From the IMG/VR virus record IMGVR_UViG_3300032893_000101, positions 1 to 44,510 of that record: 44,510 nt of DNA, one strand, 5' to 3'. Source of the stretch: a virus. Within the stretch, counting starts at the first letter, position 1, and the number at the start of each line of letters is the position of its first letter. The notes beneath the pieces were generated by a model. That model worked only from the letters and a program-made list of their open reading frames with translations. It searched no databases and had not been told where the DNA came from. A program made the position numbers and the translations under genes. Positions 32,348-40,035 of the stretch are shown here, piece after piece.

Positions 32348-34438
32348 ATGGCCAAGCCTTTCACACCCACGCCGCATCCGGTGCTCGGTCTGCCGACACC
32401 GGCGCAGATGGCCGCGCTGGGACAGGAGGCGTGGGCCAAATTGATGCTGGAGCGGGAACAACGCATCCAAAGGGAACGGAACGAACCGTTCCCGCACTGG
32501 TATGAACCGCCGATCTGGAAGGTGTGCGACGCGTTGCTGGGGTTTCCCTGGGTGGACGCGGACTGGGCCCGGCGGATGCGCGAGCACCTGGGCTTTCCCA
32601 CGCCGGTGAAGATACTGCTCATCAACGGCGGGAATCGCGGCGGGAAATCGGAATACGCCAGCGACCGGGTAATGCGCGTGCTGCGCACGTTGCGGAATTA
32701 CCGGGACAGCGCGGGCGAGCCGCCGCGGGCCTGGTGCCTGCACAGCACGCTGCCGATGAGCCGGCAATACCAGCAGCCGCTGTTCTGGAGCTATCTGCCG
32801 GCGGAATTGCGCGCGAAGGATTACAAGACGCGGGTGACCTACATCGCCTACAAGCAAAAAACGGGGTTCAGCGAGGAAAACTTCGTGCTGCCGGACGGGG
32901 CGGATTGCGTGTTCAAGGCCTACGAACAGGACCGGCGCGGGATCGAGGGCGGCAACGTGGACATCATCTGGCCGGACGAGCTGGTGCCCAGCGACTGGGT
33001 GGAGACGATGGACCTGCGCATCGCGGAAAAGGGCGGATGGATGATCATCACGTTCACGCCGGTGGATGGCTACACGGAGACGGTGCGGCTGTTCCAGGAC
33101 GGCGCGGAGGTGGTGAAGGAAAGCACGGCGTTCCTGCTGCCCAAGGACGGCGGCCCGGCCGACGAGGCGCGGGCGCTGGGGTTGACGGAGGCCGAACTGG
33201 AGGAGGTGAAGCGCGCGGACGCGGAGAAACGGGCGAGCATCGTGCCGCAAAGCAGGCCGGAAAACTGTAATAGATGGATTGAGGGGGGCGGCGAGGGCGC
33301 CGCGGCCACACTGCAAAAGGGCGGCGGGGGCGCCGCGGCCACCAGCGGAATGGACATCAACCCGGTGAACAGCGGGCAGATGGCGATTCCGGCGGGGCGG
33401 GAATTTGAGACGGTGCCACGGGTGCTGAAATGCGTGAGCCAGAACGCCGAGCAGCAGCGCGCATGCGTGTTTTTCCACACGAGCGACAATCCCTACGGCA
33501 ACCCGAAAAGCGTGTGGAGCACGATCGCGGGCAAGAGCGCGGATTTCAAGCGGGAACGGTTTTACGGGATCGCCACGAAGAATTTCAGCGCGCGGTTTCC
33601 CAAGTTCAACGTGAAGGTGCACGTGGTGCGGCCGGACCAGATTCCCCAGACGAAACCGGAAACGATCCAGGAACGGTTCATGGACAGCCGGTTTGCCAGC
33701 ACGCCGAAAATGGAGCGGGACCGGCCGGTGACGCTGATCGAGGAGTTTGCGGACCTGAACCTGCATTTCACGCCGACGCCGGGCGACGACATCGAGGAAG
33801 GGGTGCAACTGATCCAGGACGCGCTGGCGTATGACGACAGCCGGCCGGTGGACTTTTTCAACCAGCCGCGCCTGTTCATCAGCAACGAATGCCAGAACAT
33901 GATTTACGCGCTGACGACGTGGACGGGTTACACGAAGGAGGGCCGGCGCAACATGGAAGGCGCCACGAAGGATCCGATTGATCTGCTGCGCTATTTTTTC
34001 CTGAGCGACTGCGGCTATCTGGGCGGGAATGGAACCAACTATCTTTTTGTGGACCCGGCCGGGCGGAATTTCTTCATGGCGTGGTTTCGGGTGACGGCGC
34101 GGGCGGCCTACGTGGTGCGGGAGTGGCCGGGCAATTATGTGATCCCGGGCGTGGGTTTGCCGGGGCCGTGGGCGCTGCCGGATGGAAAGCATCCGGACGG
34201 CAAGCGCGGTCCGGCCCAGAAGGCCTTTGGCTGGGGACACATGGATTACAAGCGGGAGATCGCCCGGCTGGAGGGCTGGCCGAAGCCGCCGGACCTGGAC
34301 GATGCGGGCCTGACCAAGGAACGGCGGGATGAATTGGAAACGGAATGGCAGCCGGCCGAGCCGGCGGAAACGCCCGTGCCGGAGGAAGAAGAGGAGCCGG
34401 AGAGCGAATTTGTGGAGGCACCAAAACATTATTATTAG
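32348..34438 (+). CDS. terL: Terminase large subunit with permuted nuclease order
   Basis: The 696-residue packaging motor has an ATPase with Walker A NGGNRGGKSEY (K100) and Walker B VDIIWPDEL (D210, E211). In the nuclease, the segment normally holding the first catalytic Asp (YLFVDPAGRNFFMAWF, D569) comes after the segments with the second (RFMDSRFAS, D446) and third (KDPIDLLRYFF, D542/D545). In relatives as I remember them, D1 lies between HVVRPDQIP and the D2 strand. A dispersed-repeat pair (33287-33342) inserts a Gly/Ala-rich linker near residue 314-332. It cuts and translocates DNA into the capsid with the portal. Confidence 0.9.
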   Translation: MAKPFTPTPHPVLGLPTPAQMAALGQEAWAKLMLEREQRIQRERNEPFPHWYEPPIWKVCDALLGFPWVDADWARRMREHLGFPTPVKILLINGGNRGGKSEYASDRVMRVLRTLRNYRDSAGEPPRAWCLHSTLPMSRQYQQPLFWSYLPAELRAKDYKTRVTYIAYKQKTGFSEENFVLPDGADCVFKAYEQDRRGIEGGNVDIIWPDELVPSDWVETMDLRIAEKGGWMIITFTPVDGYTETVRLFQDGAEVVKESTAFLLPKDGGPADEARALGLTEAELEEVKRADAEKRASIVPQSRPENCNRWIEGGGEGAAATLQKGGGGAAATSGMDINPVNSGQMAIPAGREFETVPRVLKCVSQNAEQQRACVFFHTSDNPYGNPKSVWSTIAGKSADFKRERFYGIATKNFSARFPKFNVKVHVVRPDQIPQTKPETIQERFMDSRFASTPKMERDRPVTLIEEFADLNLHFTPTPGDDIEEGVQLIQDALAYDDSRPVDFFNQPRLFISNECQNMIYALTTWTGYTKEGRRNMEGATKDPIDLLRYFFLSDCGYLGGNGTNYLFVDPAGRNFFMAWFRVTARAAYVVREWPGNYVIPGVGLPGPWALPDGKHPDGKRGPAQKAFGWGHMDYKREIARLEGWPKPPDLDDAGLTKERRDELETEWQPAEPAETPVPEEEEEPESEFVEAPKHYY
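33287..33342 (+). repeat. Pair of dispersed GAGGGCGCC repeats in terL (copies 3-4)
   Basis: Copies at 33287-33309 and 33320-33342, 33 bp apart, are read in frame as GGEGAAAT and GGGGAAAT, adding about 20 residues between the ATPase and nuclease parts. Confidence 0.9.
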
Positions 34439-34502
34439 ACAGAATTAACAGAATTGACCGAATTAACCGCGAACCACACGAAATACACAAAGGACCAAAA
34501 CG
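34439..34502 (+). repeat. Spacer of dispersed repeats
   Basis: It combines the AGACAGAATTAACAGAAT element with an ACCGCGAACCACACGAAATA copy and ends 1 bp before ATG 34503. Confidence 0.7.
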
Positions 34503-34697
34503 ATGCGCGGCTATTATGCAAAATATAACCGGTTTCGGGAGGCGGAAGCGATCATGCGGCAGATGCGGCCGGTGCGGTCGCGGGAGGAAACGGCGCAATT
34601 GCTGGGCTGCACGCAGCAGAATGTGCGCCTGATAGAAATGCGCGCGCTGACCAAGCTGGTCAAACGGCTGCGCGAGCGAGTGCAGTTTGAAATCTGA
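34503..34697 (+). CDS. Sigma-70 region-4-like mini-protein
   Basis: The 64-residue product consists almost only of a sigma-region-4-type HTH: SREETAQLLGCTQQNVRLIEMRALTKLVKRLRE. 'E-x-A-x-L-G-x-T-x-x-x-V-x-x-I-E-x-R-A-L-x-K-L' is the signature of the -35 recognition helix. There is no region 2. Such fragments could bind RNA polymerase beta-flap or -35 DNA and redirect transcription to late genes. It is placed just downstream of terL and upstream of the portal. Confidence 0.7.
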   Translation: MRGYYAKYNRFREAEAIMRQMRPVRSREETAQLLGCTQQNVRLIEMRALTKLVKRLRERVQFEI

Positions 34698-34700
34698 CTT

Positions 34701-34949
34701 ATGCCGGTGATATCCGACAACGCGGGGATGGAAAAGGCGATGGCGGCCGAACAGCGGTTTGCCGCCCGGCTGAAGGCCTGCGGCGTGCGGGACAAGCTCA
34801 ACTACCGGCTGGGCGAGGTGGAGACGATCACGCAATTCTCGCGGGAGGCGCTGCTGAAGATGAAGCGCGCCGGCTGCCTGAATCCGTGGCGGCCCGCCGG
34901 ATACAACTGGGATTGCTACCGGCGGGACGAAGTGAAGGGGCTGCTTTAG
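34701..34949 (+). CDS. Small HTH-like protein
   Basis: The 82-residue product has a helical N-terminus (EKAMAAEQRFAARLKACGVRD) and a segment LGEVETITQFSREALLKMKRAGCLNPWRPAGYNWDCYRRDEV that fits an excisionase/MerR-like HTH with a hairpin wing. It starts 3 bp after the sigma-like gene, and the two may form a regulatory pair. Not identified further. Confidence 0.55.
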   Translation: MPVISDNAGMEKAMAAEQRFAARLKACGVRDKLNYRLGEVETITQFSREALLKMKRAGCLNPWRPAGYNWDCYRRDEVKGLL

Positions 34950-34978
34950 ACAGAATTAACAGAATTATACAGAATTTT

Positions 34979-35227
34979 ATGAAAACATTGAGAAAAGGAA
35001 ATAAAAGGTCACGTTGGTATGTTGGGCTGGTTTTGACCTGCGAACGTTGCAACGAACAGGTGGAATTGGAAGCCGACGACTGGACCGCCATAGACATCGC
35101 CATCGCACAAGATGGCTTGATTTATAATTGCCGGAATTGCGGAACGAAAATCATTTACAACAACACAACCCAAGCGGCCGGCACCGGGTCCGGCGCGGCG
35201 GTTGAACCAACAACAAAAAGACCATGA
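34979..35227 (+). CDS. Zinc-ribbon protein
   Basis: The 82-residue product (RKGNKRSRWYVGLVLTCERCNEQVELEADDWTAIDIAIAQDGLIYNCRNCGTKIIYNN...) has CERC and CRNC knuckles, 25 residues apart, around an acidic helix. Basic N-terminus. It overlaps the portal start by ATGA. Likely nucleic-acid- or protein-binding accessory; function unknown. Confidence 0.55.
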   Translation: MKTLRKGNKRSRWYVGLVLTCERCNEQVELEADDWTAIDIAIAQDGLIYNCRNCGTKIIYNNTTQAAGTGSGAAVEPTTKRP

Positions 35228-37494
35228 CCATAGACACAACATCACAAACAGTGGTTGCCAACCCGGATGACCGGCAAGCTGCCGGCGGCGATTCTTTGGC
35301 GATCGTGGAACAGGACGGCGGGGCGCTGGAATTGTCCAAGGAGGAACTCACGAAGTTCAAGGACGAGATCAACAGCATCGCCAAGAGCGGGCGGTATCTC
35401 GTCCACGCGCGGCGCTGGGCGGCCGAACGGACGCGGTTTGCGCTGTGGGACGGCCAAAGCCCGGACGGGCGCAAGCACAAGGACAACAACGACGGGCGGC
35501 CGGCGTTTCCGTTCGAGGGGGCCAGCGACGTGCGCTACCGGCTGGCGGACATGATTGTGAATGAGCGGGTGCTGGTGCTCACGGCGGCGGCCATGCGCAA
35601 CCTGCCGCGCGTGTCCGCGCTGGACAGTTTCAACCAGCCGCTGGGCACCAAGCTGACGACGCTGCTGAAGTGGGTGATCAAAAACCAGCTGGGCAGCCAG
35701 TATCTGCGCGAGATCGTCAAAGTGGCGCAGTATCAGGAGGCGGACAGCCCGGCCGGCGCGGTGCTGGGGGTGTGGTGGGACCAGGAATGGGCGCTGGAGC
35801 TGGCGACGGTGGACACGCAGCAGCTGGGCCAGGTGCTGATGACGCCGCGGGCGCAGGGCGGCTACGGACTGGCGCCGGAACAGATGAACCAGCTGGACGC
35901 GCAATTGCAAAACCCGGACCAAGACGCGGAAAGCGCGGGCTTTTTGCAACAGCTCATCCCGTCGCTGAGCGCCAAGCGGGCCAAGCAGGTGATTGCGGAT
36001 TTGCGCGAGAAGGGCACGGCGGAATTTCCGCGCCCCTACAAACGTCTGGACCAGCCGTGCCTGTGCGGTTACCGGCTGTTCGAGGACATCTTTTTCCCGG
36101 CCAACACGACGGACGTGCGCAAGCGGGCACGGCTGCAGATCATCCGCGAATGGGTGGCGGAAGTGGACGTGCGGGCGCGCGTGGTGACGGACGATTACAC
36201 GCAGGAGTTCGTGGACGAGGTGCTGCAGCACGAGGCGCAGAGCGCGTTTCCCGAATACGAGCGGCACGAGGTGACGGGCGAGTGGACGCCGGTGAGCATG
36301 ACGGAGATGCAGGAATTGCACAAGGGCGAGTATGAGCTGCTGACGGTGCTGTTCCGGGCGACCAACGACGACAACATCCCGGGCATCTATTATTTTGTGA
36401 TGCACCATCAGGTGGATTTCGCCGCCAAGGCGCGCGAGCTGCTGGATTACAGCCACGGGGAATATCCGCTGACGTGGTTCGGCCGGGAGATCCTCGGGAA
36501 CCGGCTGCTGGACAGCCGGGGCGTGCCGGAGCTGGTGAGCACGGACCAGAACGCGCTCAAGCTGCACGTGGACGCGTTCAACGACAACGTGACGCTTTCC
36601 ACGCTGCCCAACATCAAGGTGCCGCGCCGGCGCAGCAAGCTGAGCCTGGTGATCAAGCCGCTGGGCATCATCAAGGAGGACCGGCCGGGCGACGTGAGCT
36701 GGATGCAGCCGCCGCAATATCCGGCCGGGAGCGAGAAGCAGCAGGCGCTCATCAAGGCGCGCGTGGACGAGTTTTTCGGGCGCATCAGCGAGACGGTGCC
36801 GCCGACGCTCACGCAACTGCATCAGCAGGGCATGGTGATGAATTTCCTCATCAGCCTGGCGGACGCGCTCAAGCAGCTGCTGCAGCTGTGCCAGCAATAC
36901 ATGCCGGACGACGTGCTGGCCAAGATCACGGGCGACGACGGCCAGCCGATCGCACACAGCCGGGACGAGATCCAGGGGCAGTTCAACGTGGAGCTGGAGT
37001 TTGACCCGGCCAACATGGACATGAGCTATTTCCAGCAGATTGCGGAAATGATCATCAAGGTGCTTTCGATTGACGTGCTGAACGTGAGCCAGCGGGACCA
37101 GATTGTGCAATGGTTCTTTGCGACGATCAGCCCGACGATGGGCCAGCGCTGGGTGCGGCCGGTGCAGGCGGCGCAGCAAAGCGAGGAGGACGACGAGGTG
37201 AACAACCTGGTGAAGATGCAGAACGGCATCGAGCCGCCGATGCTGGCCGAGGGCATCAACGCGCCGTTGCGGTTGCAGGTGCTGCAGCAGCGGACGCAGA
37301 TGAACCCGGAGATCCTGCAGAACCTGAAATCCAAGCCGGTGAACATGGAGATCTTCACGCGGCGGGTGCAGTATCTGCAAAACCAGATCCAGCAGCTCAA
37401 GAACGCGCAGATCGGGCGGCAGGTGGGGCAGCCGGCCTTGCAACAGCCGGGGCAGCCGGGGGCGGGAATTGCGGGGATGCTGGGGAATGGGTGA
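35224..37494 (+). CDS. Portal protein
   Basis: The 756-residue product is of podovirus portal size. It contains the acidic start (LSKEELTKFKDEINSIAKSGRYLVHARRWAAERTRFALWDG), WPFEGASD-type segment (PAFPFEGASDVRYRLADMIVNERVLVLTAAAM), a wing with YFVMHHQVDF and GREILGNRLLD, and a helical end with Gln-rich coiled coil (RVQYLQNQIQQLKNAQIG). The dodecameric portal is the DNA entry channel and docks terminase and adaptor. Gene order terL then portal is standard, but then an accessory cassette array intervenes before scaffold and capsid. Confidence 0.85.
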   Translation: MTIDTTSQTVVANPDDRQAAGGDSLAIVEQDGGALELSKEELTKFKDEINSIAKSGRYLVHARRWAAERTRFALWDGQSPDGRKHKDNNDGRPAFPFEGASDVRYRLADMIVNERVLVLTAAAMRNLPRVSALDSFNQPLGTKLTTLLKWVIKNQLGSQYLREIVKVAQYQEADSPAGAVLGVWWDQEWALELATVDTQQLGQVLMTPRAQGGYGLAPEQMNQLDAQLQNPDQDAESAGFLQQLIPSLSAKRAKQVIADLREKGTAEFPRPYKRLDQPCLCGYRLFEDIFFPANTTDVRKRARLQIIREWVAEVDVRARVVTDDYTQEFVDEVLQHEAQSAFPEYERHEVTGEWTPVSMTEMQELHKGEYELLTVLFRATNDDNIPGIYYFVMHHQVDFAAKARELLDYSHGEYPLTWFGREILGNRLLDSRGVPELVSTDQNALKLHVDAFNDNVTLSTLPNIKVPRRRSKLSLVIKPLGIIKEDRPGDVSWMQPPQYPAGSEKQQALIKARVDEFFGRISETVPPTLTQLHQQGMVMNFLISLADALKQLLQLCQQYMPDDVLAKITGDDGQPIAHSRDEIQGQFNVELEFDPANMDMSYFQQIAEMIIKVLSIDVLNVSQRDQIVQWFFATISPTMGQRWVRPVQAAQQSEEDDEVNNLVKMQNGIEPPMLAEGINAPLRLQVLQQRTQMNPEILQNLKSKPVNMEIFTRRVQYLQNQIQQLKNAQIGRQVGQPALQQPGQPGAGIAGMLGNG

Positions 37495-37594
37495 AGAGGG
37501 GAAACATCGAACATTCAACATTCAACGCTGAACATCGAACGACACGAGATAAGCGACCCTGGAATTGGAACAATCAAAACCAAAAACAAAAAAC
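37495..37594 (+). repeat. GAACATTCAACATT-type repeats and left end of the attC array
   Basis: From 37501 a GAACATTCAACATTCAACG-type repeat precedes the first attC half-site, ATCGAAC at 37534-37540. No gene is seen here. Confidence 0.6.
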
Positions 37595-37746
37595 ATGCAA
37601 ACTTACAACTGCTGTAAATGTGGCAAGCCGGTTGAATCTGAGCTTAACCTTGATAGGTCTCTCACAATTCTCTGTTTTGATTGTTACAATGGAAGGGCGA
37701 CCGAAGGGAGACCCGCAGGGTTCGCTTCATCGACCGGTTCAGATTC
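37534..37746 (+). other. attC-like site 0
   Basis: R'' ATCGAAC (37534-37540) and L'' GATAAGCGACCC (37548-37559) face L' GGGTTCGCTTCATC (37718-37731) and R' GTTCAGATTC (37737-37746). L'' and L' pair except for two unpaired bases. The L''/L' pair is nearly the same as that of site 3. It overlaps the start of the gene at 37595. Confidence 0.6.
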
Positions 37747-38044
37747 CGCCGCGCCTAGCGTCCAGACACCGCCGGTCGTCGCGGAGCCTGTGGCAAATCC
37801 AAAACTGTCGAGCATGGGAAAGGAAGATGAGCCAGTCGATTTATCTCGTGTCGTTCAGCCTCCGGTAAGCGGTTCGGCCTGCGTCTGGGCGCAGAGTTAC
37901 GATTCAGATTCATGGGACACAGGCTGCGGCAATGCGTTCACCATCAATGATGGAACGCCGAAAGAAAACCAAATGGCTTTTTGCTGCTTTTGCGGTCGAA
38001 AACTAAATGAACGCCTTGTTCAGCCTCAAAAACGAATTTTATGA
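37595..38044 (+). CDS. Zinc-ribbon protein with attC-derived segment
   Basis: Start ATG 37595 (MQTYNCCKCGKPVES). The 149-residue product has an N-terminal knuckle pair (CCKC, CFDC) and a C-terminal zinc ribbon typical of small phage proteins (CVWAQSYDSDSWDTGCGNAFTINDG ... MAFCCFCGRKLNERLV). Between them, GRPAGFASSTGSDSAAPS is encoded by the attC site 0 crossover region, so this looks like two genes fused through a recombination site. Compare the similar PQGFASTGGSAPS in the gene at 39098. It overlaps the next gene by ATGA. Confidence 0.6.
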   Translation: MQTYNCCKCGKPVESELNLDRSLTILCFDCYNGRATEGRPAGFASSTGSDSAAPSVQTPPVVAEPVANPKLSSMGKEDEPVDLSRVVQPPVSGSACVWAQSYDSDSWDTGCGNAFTINDGTPKENQMAFCCFCGRKLNERLVQPQKRIL

Positions 38045-38486
38045 GAACCACAAAAATAACAATCGGTAGACTCTACAACCTCGGCAACTACGAGCATATA
38101 CGCTACGAGATTTCCGTGGAAATCGGCGAAGGCCAGAGCGCGGCGACCGCGATAACCGGCCTCGAAAATATCCTGACCGCCCTCAATCCGACAATGCCTC
38201 CCGGTGTGTTGAGTGACCGACAAATCGAGGACGCCAAAGAGAGGATAAAGAAAGTCGAAGCGAAACCCGACAATGAAGTGGCAGAGCGCCACGGGAAATG
38301 CAAGGCGCTCGTCATCGCAGAAGCGCAAAAGAAACTCGATGCCGCCATCGTAAAGACGACCAAGTGGAATGCCACACAACGCCTCGCGCGCCGGATGCTC
38401 GACGACCTCGGCGGCGCTGAAAAGTTCGTGGATGCCAAGCAAAATTGGGACAATGACTACTACAACGACGACTTTTGAGGCTGAAC
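38018..38486 (+). other. Cassette 1 (strongest terminal match)
   Basis: GTTCAGCCTCAAAA (38018-38031) is matched by TTTTGAGGCTGAAC (38473-38486), 14 bp, as cassette ends should be. The gene at 38041 lies inside. The alternative left end is R' of site 0 (37737), with a weaker GTTCAG/CTGAAC match, so the left limit is uncertain. Confidence 0.6.
38041..38478 (+). CDS. Conserved phage protein in cassette 1
   Basis: The 145-residue product begins TTKITIGRLYNLGNYEHIRYEISVEIGEGQSAATAITGLENILTAL, a start I recall from many phage proteins of unknown function. An Asp/Lys-rich helical body follows (LSDRQIEDAKERIKKVEAKPDNE) and an acidic end. Its stop lies 8 bp before the AAC triplet of the cassette end. 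No enzyme motif is seen. Confidence 0.7.
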   Translation: MRTTKITIGRLYNLGNYEHIRYEISVEIGEGQSAATAITGLENILTALNPTMPPGVLSDRQIEDAKERIKKVEAKPDNEVAERHGKCKALVIAEAQKKLDAAIVKTTKWNATQRLARRMLDDLGGAEKFVDAKQNWDNDYYNDDF

Positions 38487-38607
38487 GCCGACATCAGGCA
38501 CGGCGGGTAATGCCTGAACCAATCGAACCAAACCAAATATGAAAAGACTCAAATCAATCGTAGTGGCAACGGCACTAGCCGTTGCCTGCATGGAGTTGTT
38601 AAGCGGC
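38479..38607 (+). other. attC-like site 1
   Basis: R'' GGCTGAAC (38479-38486) and L'' CATCAGGCACGGC (38492-38504) face L' GCCGTTGCCTGCATG (38578-38592) and R' GTTAAGCGGC (38598-38607). L'' and L' pair except for two bases bulged from one side. A further hairpin TCAGGCA/TGCCTGA forms within the left part. Confidence 0.7.
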
Positions 38608-38736
38608 TGCTCAACAATCCACGGTGACTACAAAACCACAACCTTAGCGGGAGGAGCATACAAGCGTGTCTCGACTGGCTATGGTGAGACGGTGCAACTC
38701 AACCTGCTCTGGATTCCGGTCTATAAAGACTACTAG
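38539..38736 (+). CDS. Lipoprotein completed across the attC crossover point
   Basis: The 65-residue product has a signal (KRLKSIVVATALAVACME) and lipobox LLSG-C, then STIHGDYKTTTLAGGAYKRVSTGYGETVQLNLLWIPVYKDY. The signal part is encoded inside site 1, while LLSGC and everything after begins exactly at R' (GTTAAGCGGC), the left end of cassette 2. So the lipoprotein is made only with this attC/cassette combination. The 41-residue mature lipoprotein could act as a small outer-membrane protein; function unknown. Confidence 0.6.
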   Translation: MKRLKSIVVATALAVACMELLSGCSTIHGDYKTTTLAGGAYKRVSTGYGETVQLNLLWIPVYKDY

Positions 38737-38865
38737 CCGCTTAACGTGGAGCCAAGCTGCCGTGCGGGGCAAGGCTCTCCAAAGTAAAATGAACCAACAA
38801 ACCAAAAACCAACCGCCTCGGCTGAAGGGACTCGCACGGTCAGCTTCGGCGAATTGTTAGGCATC
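38736..38865 (+). other. attC-like site 2
   Basis: R'' GCCGCTTAAC (38736-38745, matching cassette 2 start GTTAAGCGGC), L'' AAGCTGCCGTGCG (38754-38766), L' CGCACGGTCAGCTT (38833-38846) and R' GTTAGGCATC (38856-38865). L'' and L' pair perfectly with one extrahelical T, the diagnostic attC feature. R'' and R' fit RYYYAAC and GTTRRRY. Confidence 0.85.
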
Positions 38866-38868
38866 ATC

Positions 38869-39054
38869 ATGGAACTTTTTATCAAACTATCATTCTGGCT
38901 GGGCGTCGTGTGCTTCACCATCCGCATCATCGAGATGGCAGTCCGCGAATGGCCAGAGGAACGCAAACCAAAATCACTCGGCCAGCACGTCGCGGAAACA
39001 ATTCTTGGCGTCGCTGTCACAATCTGGGCTGGCATCTTGCTCTACGGACATTGA
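38869..39054 (+). CDS. Two-helix membrane protein, cassette 3
   Basis: ATG 38869 is the first ATG after R' (an in-frame TTG at 38854 overlaps the site). The 61-residue product has two membrane helices (about 3-20, LFIKLSFWLGVVCFTIRI; 43-59, ETILGVAVTIWAGILLY) with a basic loop. The cassette runs from GTTAGGCATC (38856) to GATGCCTAAC (39053-39062), 10 bp matched; the stop codon lies at its right edge. Compact single-gene cassette in the normal integron style. Function unknown. Confidence 0.6.
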   Translation: MELFIKLSFWLGVVCFTIRIIEMAVREWPEERKPKSLGQHVAETILGVAVTIWAGILLYGH

Positions 39055-39055
39055 T

Positions 39056-39246
39056 GCCTAACAGACCAAGTTAAGCGACCCCGAAAGGACAAACCAAATG
39101 AAATGTTCAAGGTGCTGTAAAAGAATCCGAAACGGAAAATACAAACGGGATACGTGCTTTGGTGGTTACATGCATTTGGTTTGTCCTGTAGGGGCAAGCG
39201 CAGCGCAGACCCCGCAGGGGTTCGCTTCAACGGGTGGTTCCGCGCC
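39056..39246 (+). other. attC-like site 3
   Basis: R'' GCCTAAC (39056-39062) and L'' GTTAAGCGACCCC (39070-39082) face L' GGGGTTCGCTTCAAC (39217-39231) and R' GTTCCGCGCC (39237-39246). L'' and L' pair except for two bases. An extra 15-bp inverted repeat (39060-39074 with 39315-39329) suggests a second, inverted half-site within cassette 4, so the right limit is less certain. Confidence 0.65.
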
Positions 39247-39634
39247 GTCGCTCGCGGCCAAGCTCCAAGGTCCAACCGAGGCTCTGGGTGCAACTCATGG
39301 TGAAACACCCGTTGTTAACTTGGTCTGTTCCGCGCCGGTGGAGCGTTCCGGCGGGACGGTTGAGTATATCAGCGGCGTAGATGGTTTGACATACAAAATC
39401 GAGAAATTCTTTGTCGGTTACAACGAGGTTCAAATGGAAGTAACTCTTTGTAACCCTCTTTTTTACCGAGATGGTTGCCTCTGGTTTGGGCCGTTTCAAC
39501 CGCCGGATTCTGGCCAGTGCAACGGCCAGAAAGCGACAAGCTCGCTGAAAGGGCGAAAGGGAAAGCGAGCGACGGCGCGGAACGATGGAGCCAAGCTGCG
39601 TGCTCCCGGCATAACCGACAACCCAAAATCCTGA
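39098..39634 (+). CDS. Read-through ORF across site 3 into cassette 4
   Basis: The 178-residue frame starts with a zinc-finger-like piece (MKCSRCCKRIRNGKYKRDTCFGGYMHLVC) inside site 3, crosses R' as GSAPSL, and continues through cassette 4 (39237-39583) with VDGLTYKIEKFFVGYNEVQMEVTLCNPLFYRDGCLWFGPFQPPDSG, and on into site 4. Cassette 4 is bounded by a perfect 19-bp match (GTTCCGCGCCGTCGCTCGC and its complement at 39565-39583). A GTG at 39338 could start a cassette-only protein. Function unknown. Confidence 0.5.
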   Translation: MKCSRCCKRIRNGKYKRDTCFGGYMHLVCPVGASAAQTPQGFASTGGSAPSLAAKLQGPTEALGATHGETPVVNLVCSAPVERSGGTVEYISGVDGLTYKIEKFFVGYNEVQMEVTLCNPLFYRDGCLWFGPFQPPDSGQCNGQKATSSLKGRKGKRATARNDGAKLRAPGITDNPKS

Positions 39635-39701
39635 ATATGGCAAATTACATTGACAAACCTGAAAGCGTAATCACGTCAGCTTCGGCGACTTGTTATGGCG
39701 C
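39574..39701 (+). other. attC-like site 4
   Basis: R'' GGCGCGGAAC (39574-39583), L'' AAGCTGCGTG (39593-39602), L' CACGTCAGCTT (39672-39682) and R' GTTATGGCGC (39692-39701). The L''/L' pair has a single extrahelical T at the same place as in site 2, and both share GGAGCCAAGCTG and CAGCTTCGGCGA. Confidence 0.85.
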
Positions 39702-39906
39702 ATCACCCTCAATCGCAGAACTGCGCCAAAATCAAGACGTGAAAATTTCCGAAGCTGTCCGGCTGCAATATGGTGAACCAGTCGAGAATGACGGCGAATG
39801 TGACCAATGCTTCGCCAAAGGTCTGCCAGTGTGGGCAAGCCTAAACATAGACGGTGACTGGATTGGACTTTGTGCCAGATGTATCAACGAAAACAATGCG
39901 CCATAA
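39637..39906 (+). CDS. Zinc-knuckle protein, cassette 5
   Basis: ATG 39637 lies in site 4; the frame crosses R' as TCYGAS and continues SPSIAELRQNQDVKISEAVRLQYGEPVENDGECDQCFAKGLPVWASLNIDGDWIGLCARCINENNAP. The CDQC and CARC pairs suggest a small zinc-binding fold. The cassette ends are GTTATGGCGC (39692) and GCGCCATAAC (39898-39907), 10 bp matched; the stop lies in the R'' triplet. The start codon is uncertain. Confidence 0.55.
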   Translation: MANYIDKPESVITSASATCYGASPSIAELRQNQDVKISEAVRLQYGEPVENDGECDQCFAKGLPVWASLNIDGDWIGLCARCINENNAP

Positions 39907-40035
39907 CGATGGAGCCATGCCATGAGCGATAAACCTCCAATCCGCCGCCGCAGGAATCCTGCGCGTCTACCAGCCAAAAGAGCCGCCAAGCCCAAGGGCG
40001 TAAAGCTCATTGGCATCGGCGACTTGTTATCTGGC
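39898..40035 (+). other. attC-like site 5
   Basis: R'' GCGCCATAAC (39898-39907), L'' GATGGAGCCATGCC (39908-39921), L' GGCATCGGCGACTT (40012-40025) and R' GTTATCTGGC (40026-40035). L'' and L' pair with one bulged base and share the GGAGCC and CGGCGACTT elements of sites 2 and 4. Confidence 0.85.

Noticed and set aside
35242-37521. 759-codon minus-strand ORF opposite the portal gene
   Set aside because: Same mirror effect; His/Leu/Arg-rich, no recognisable domain, while the plus strand encodes a convincing portal.
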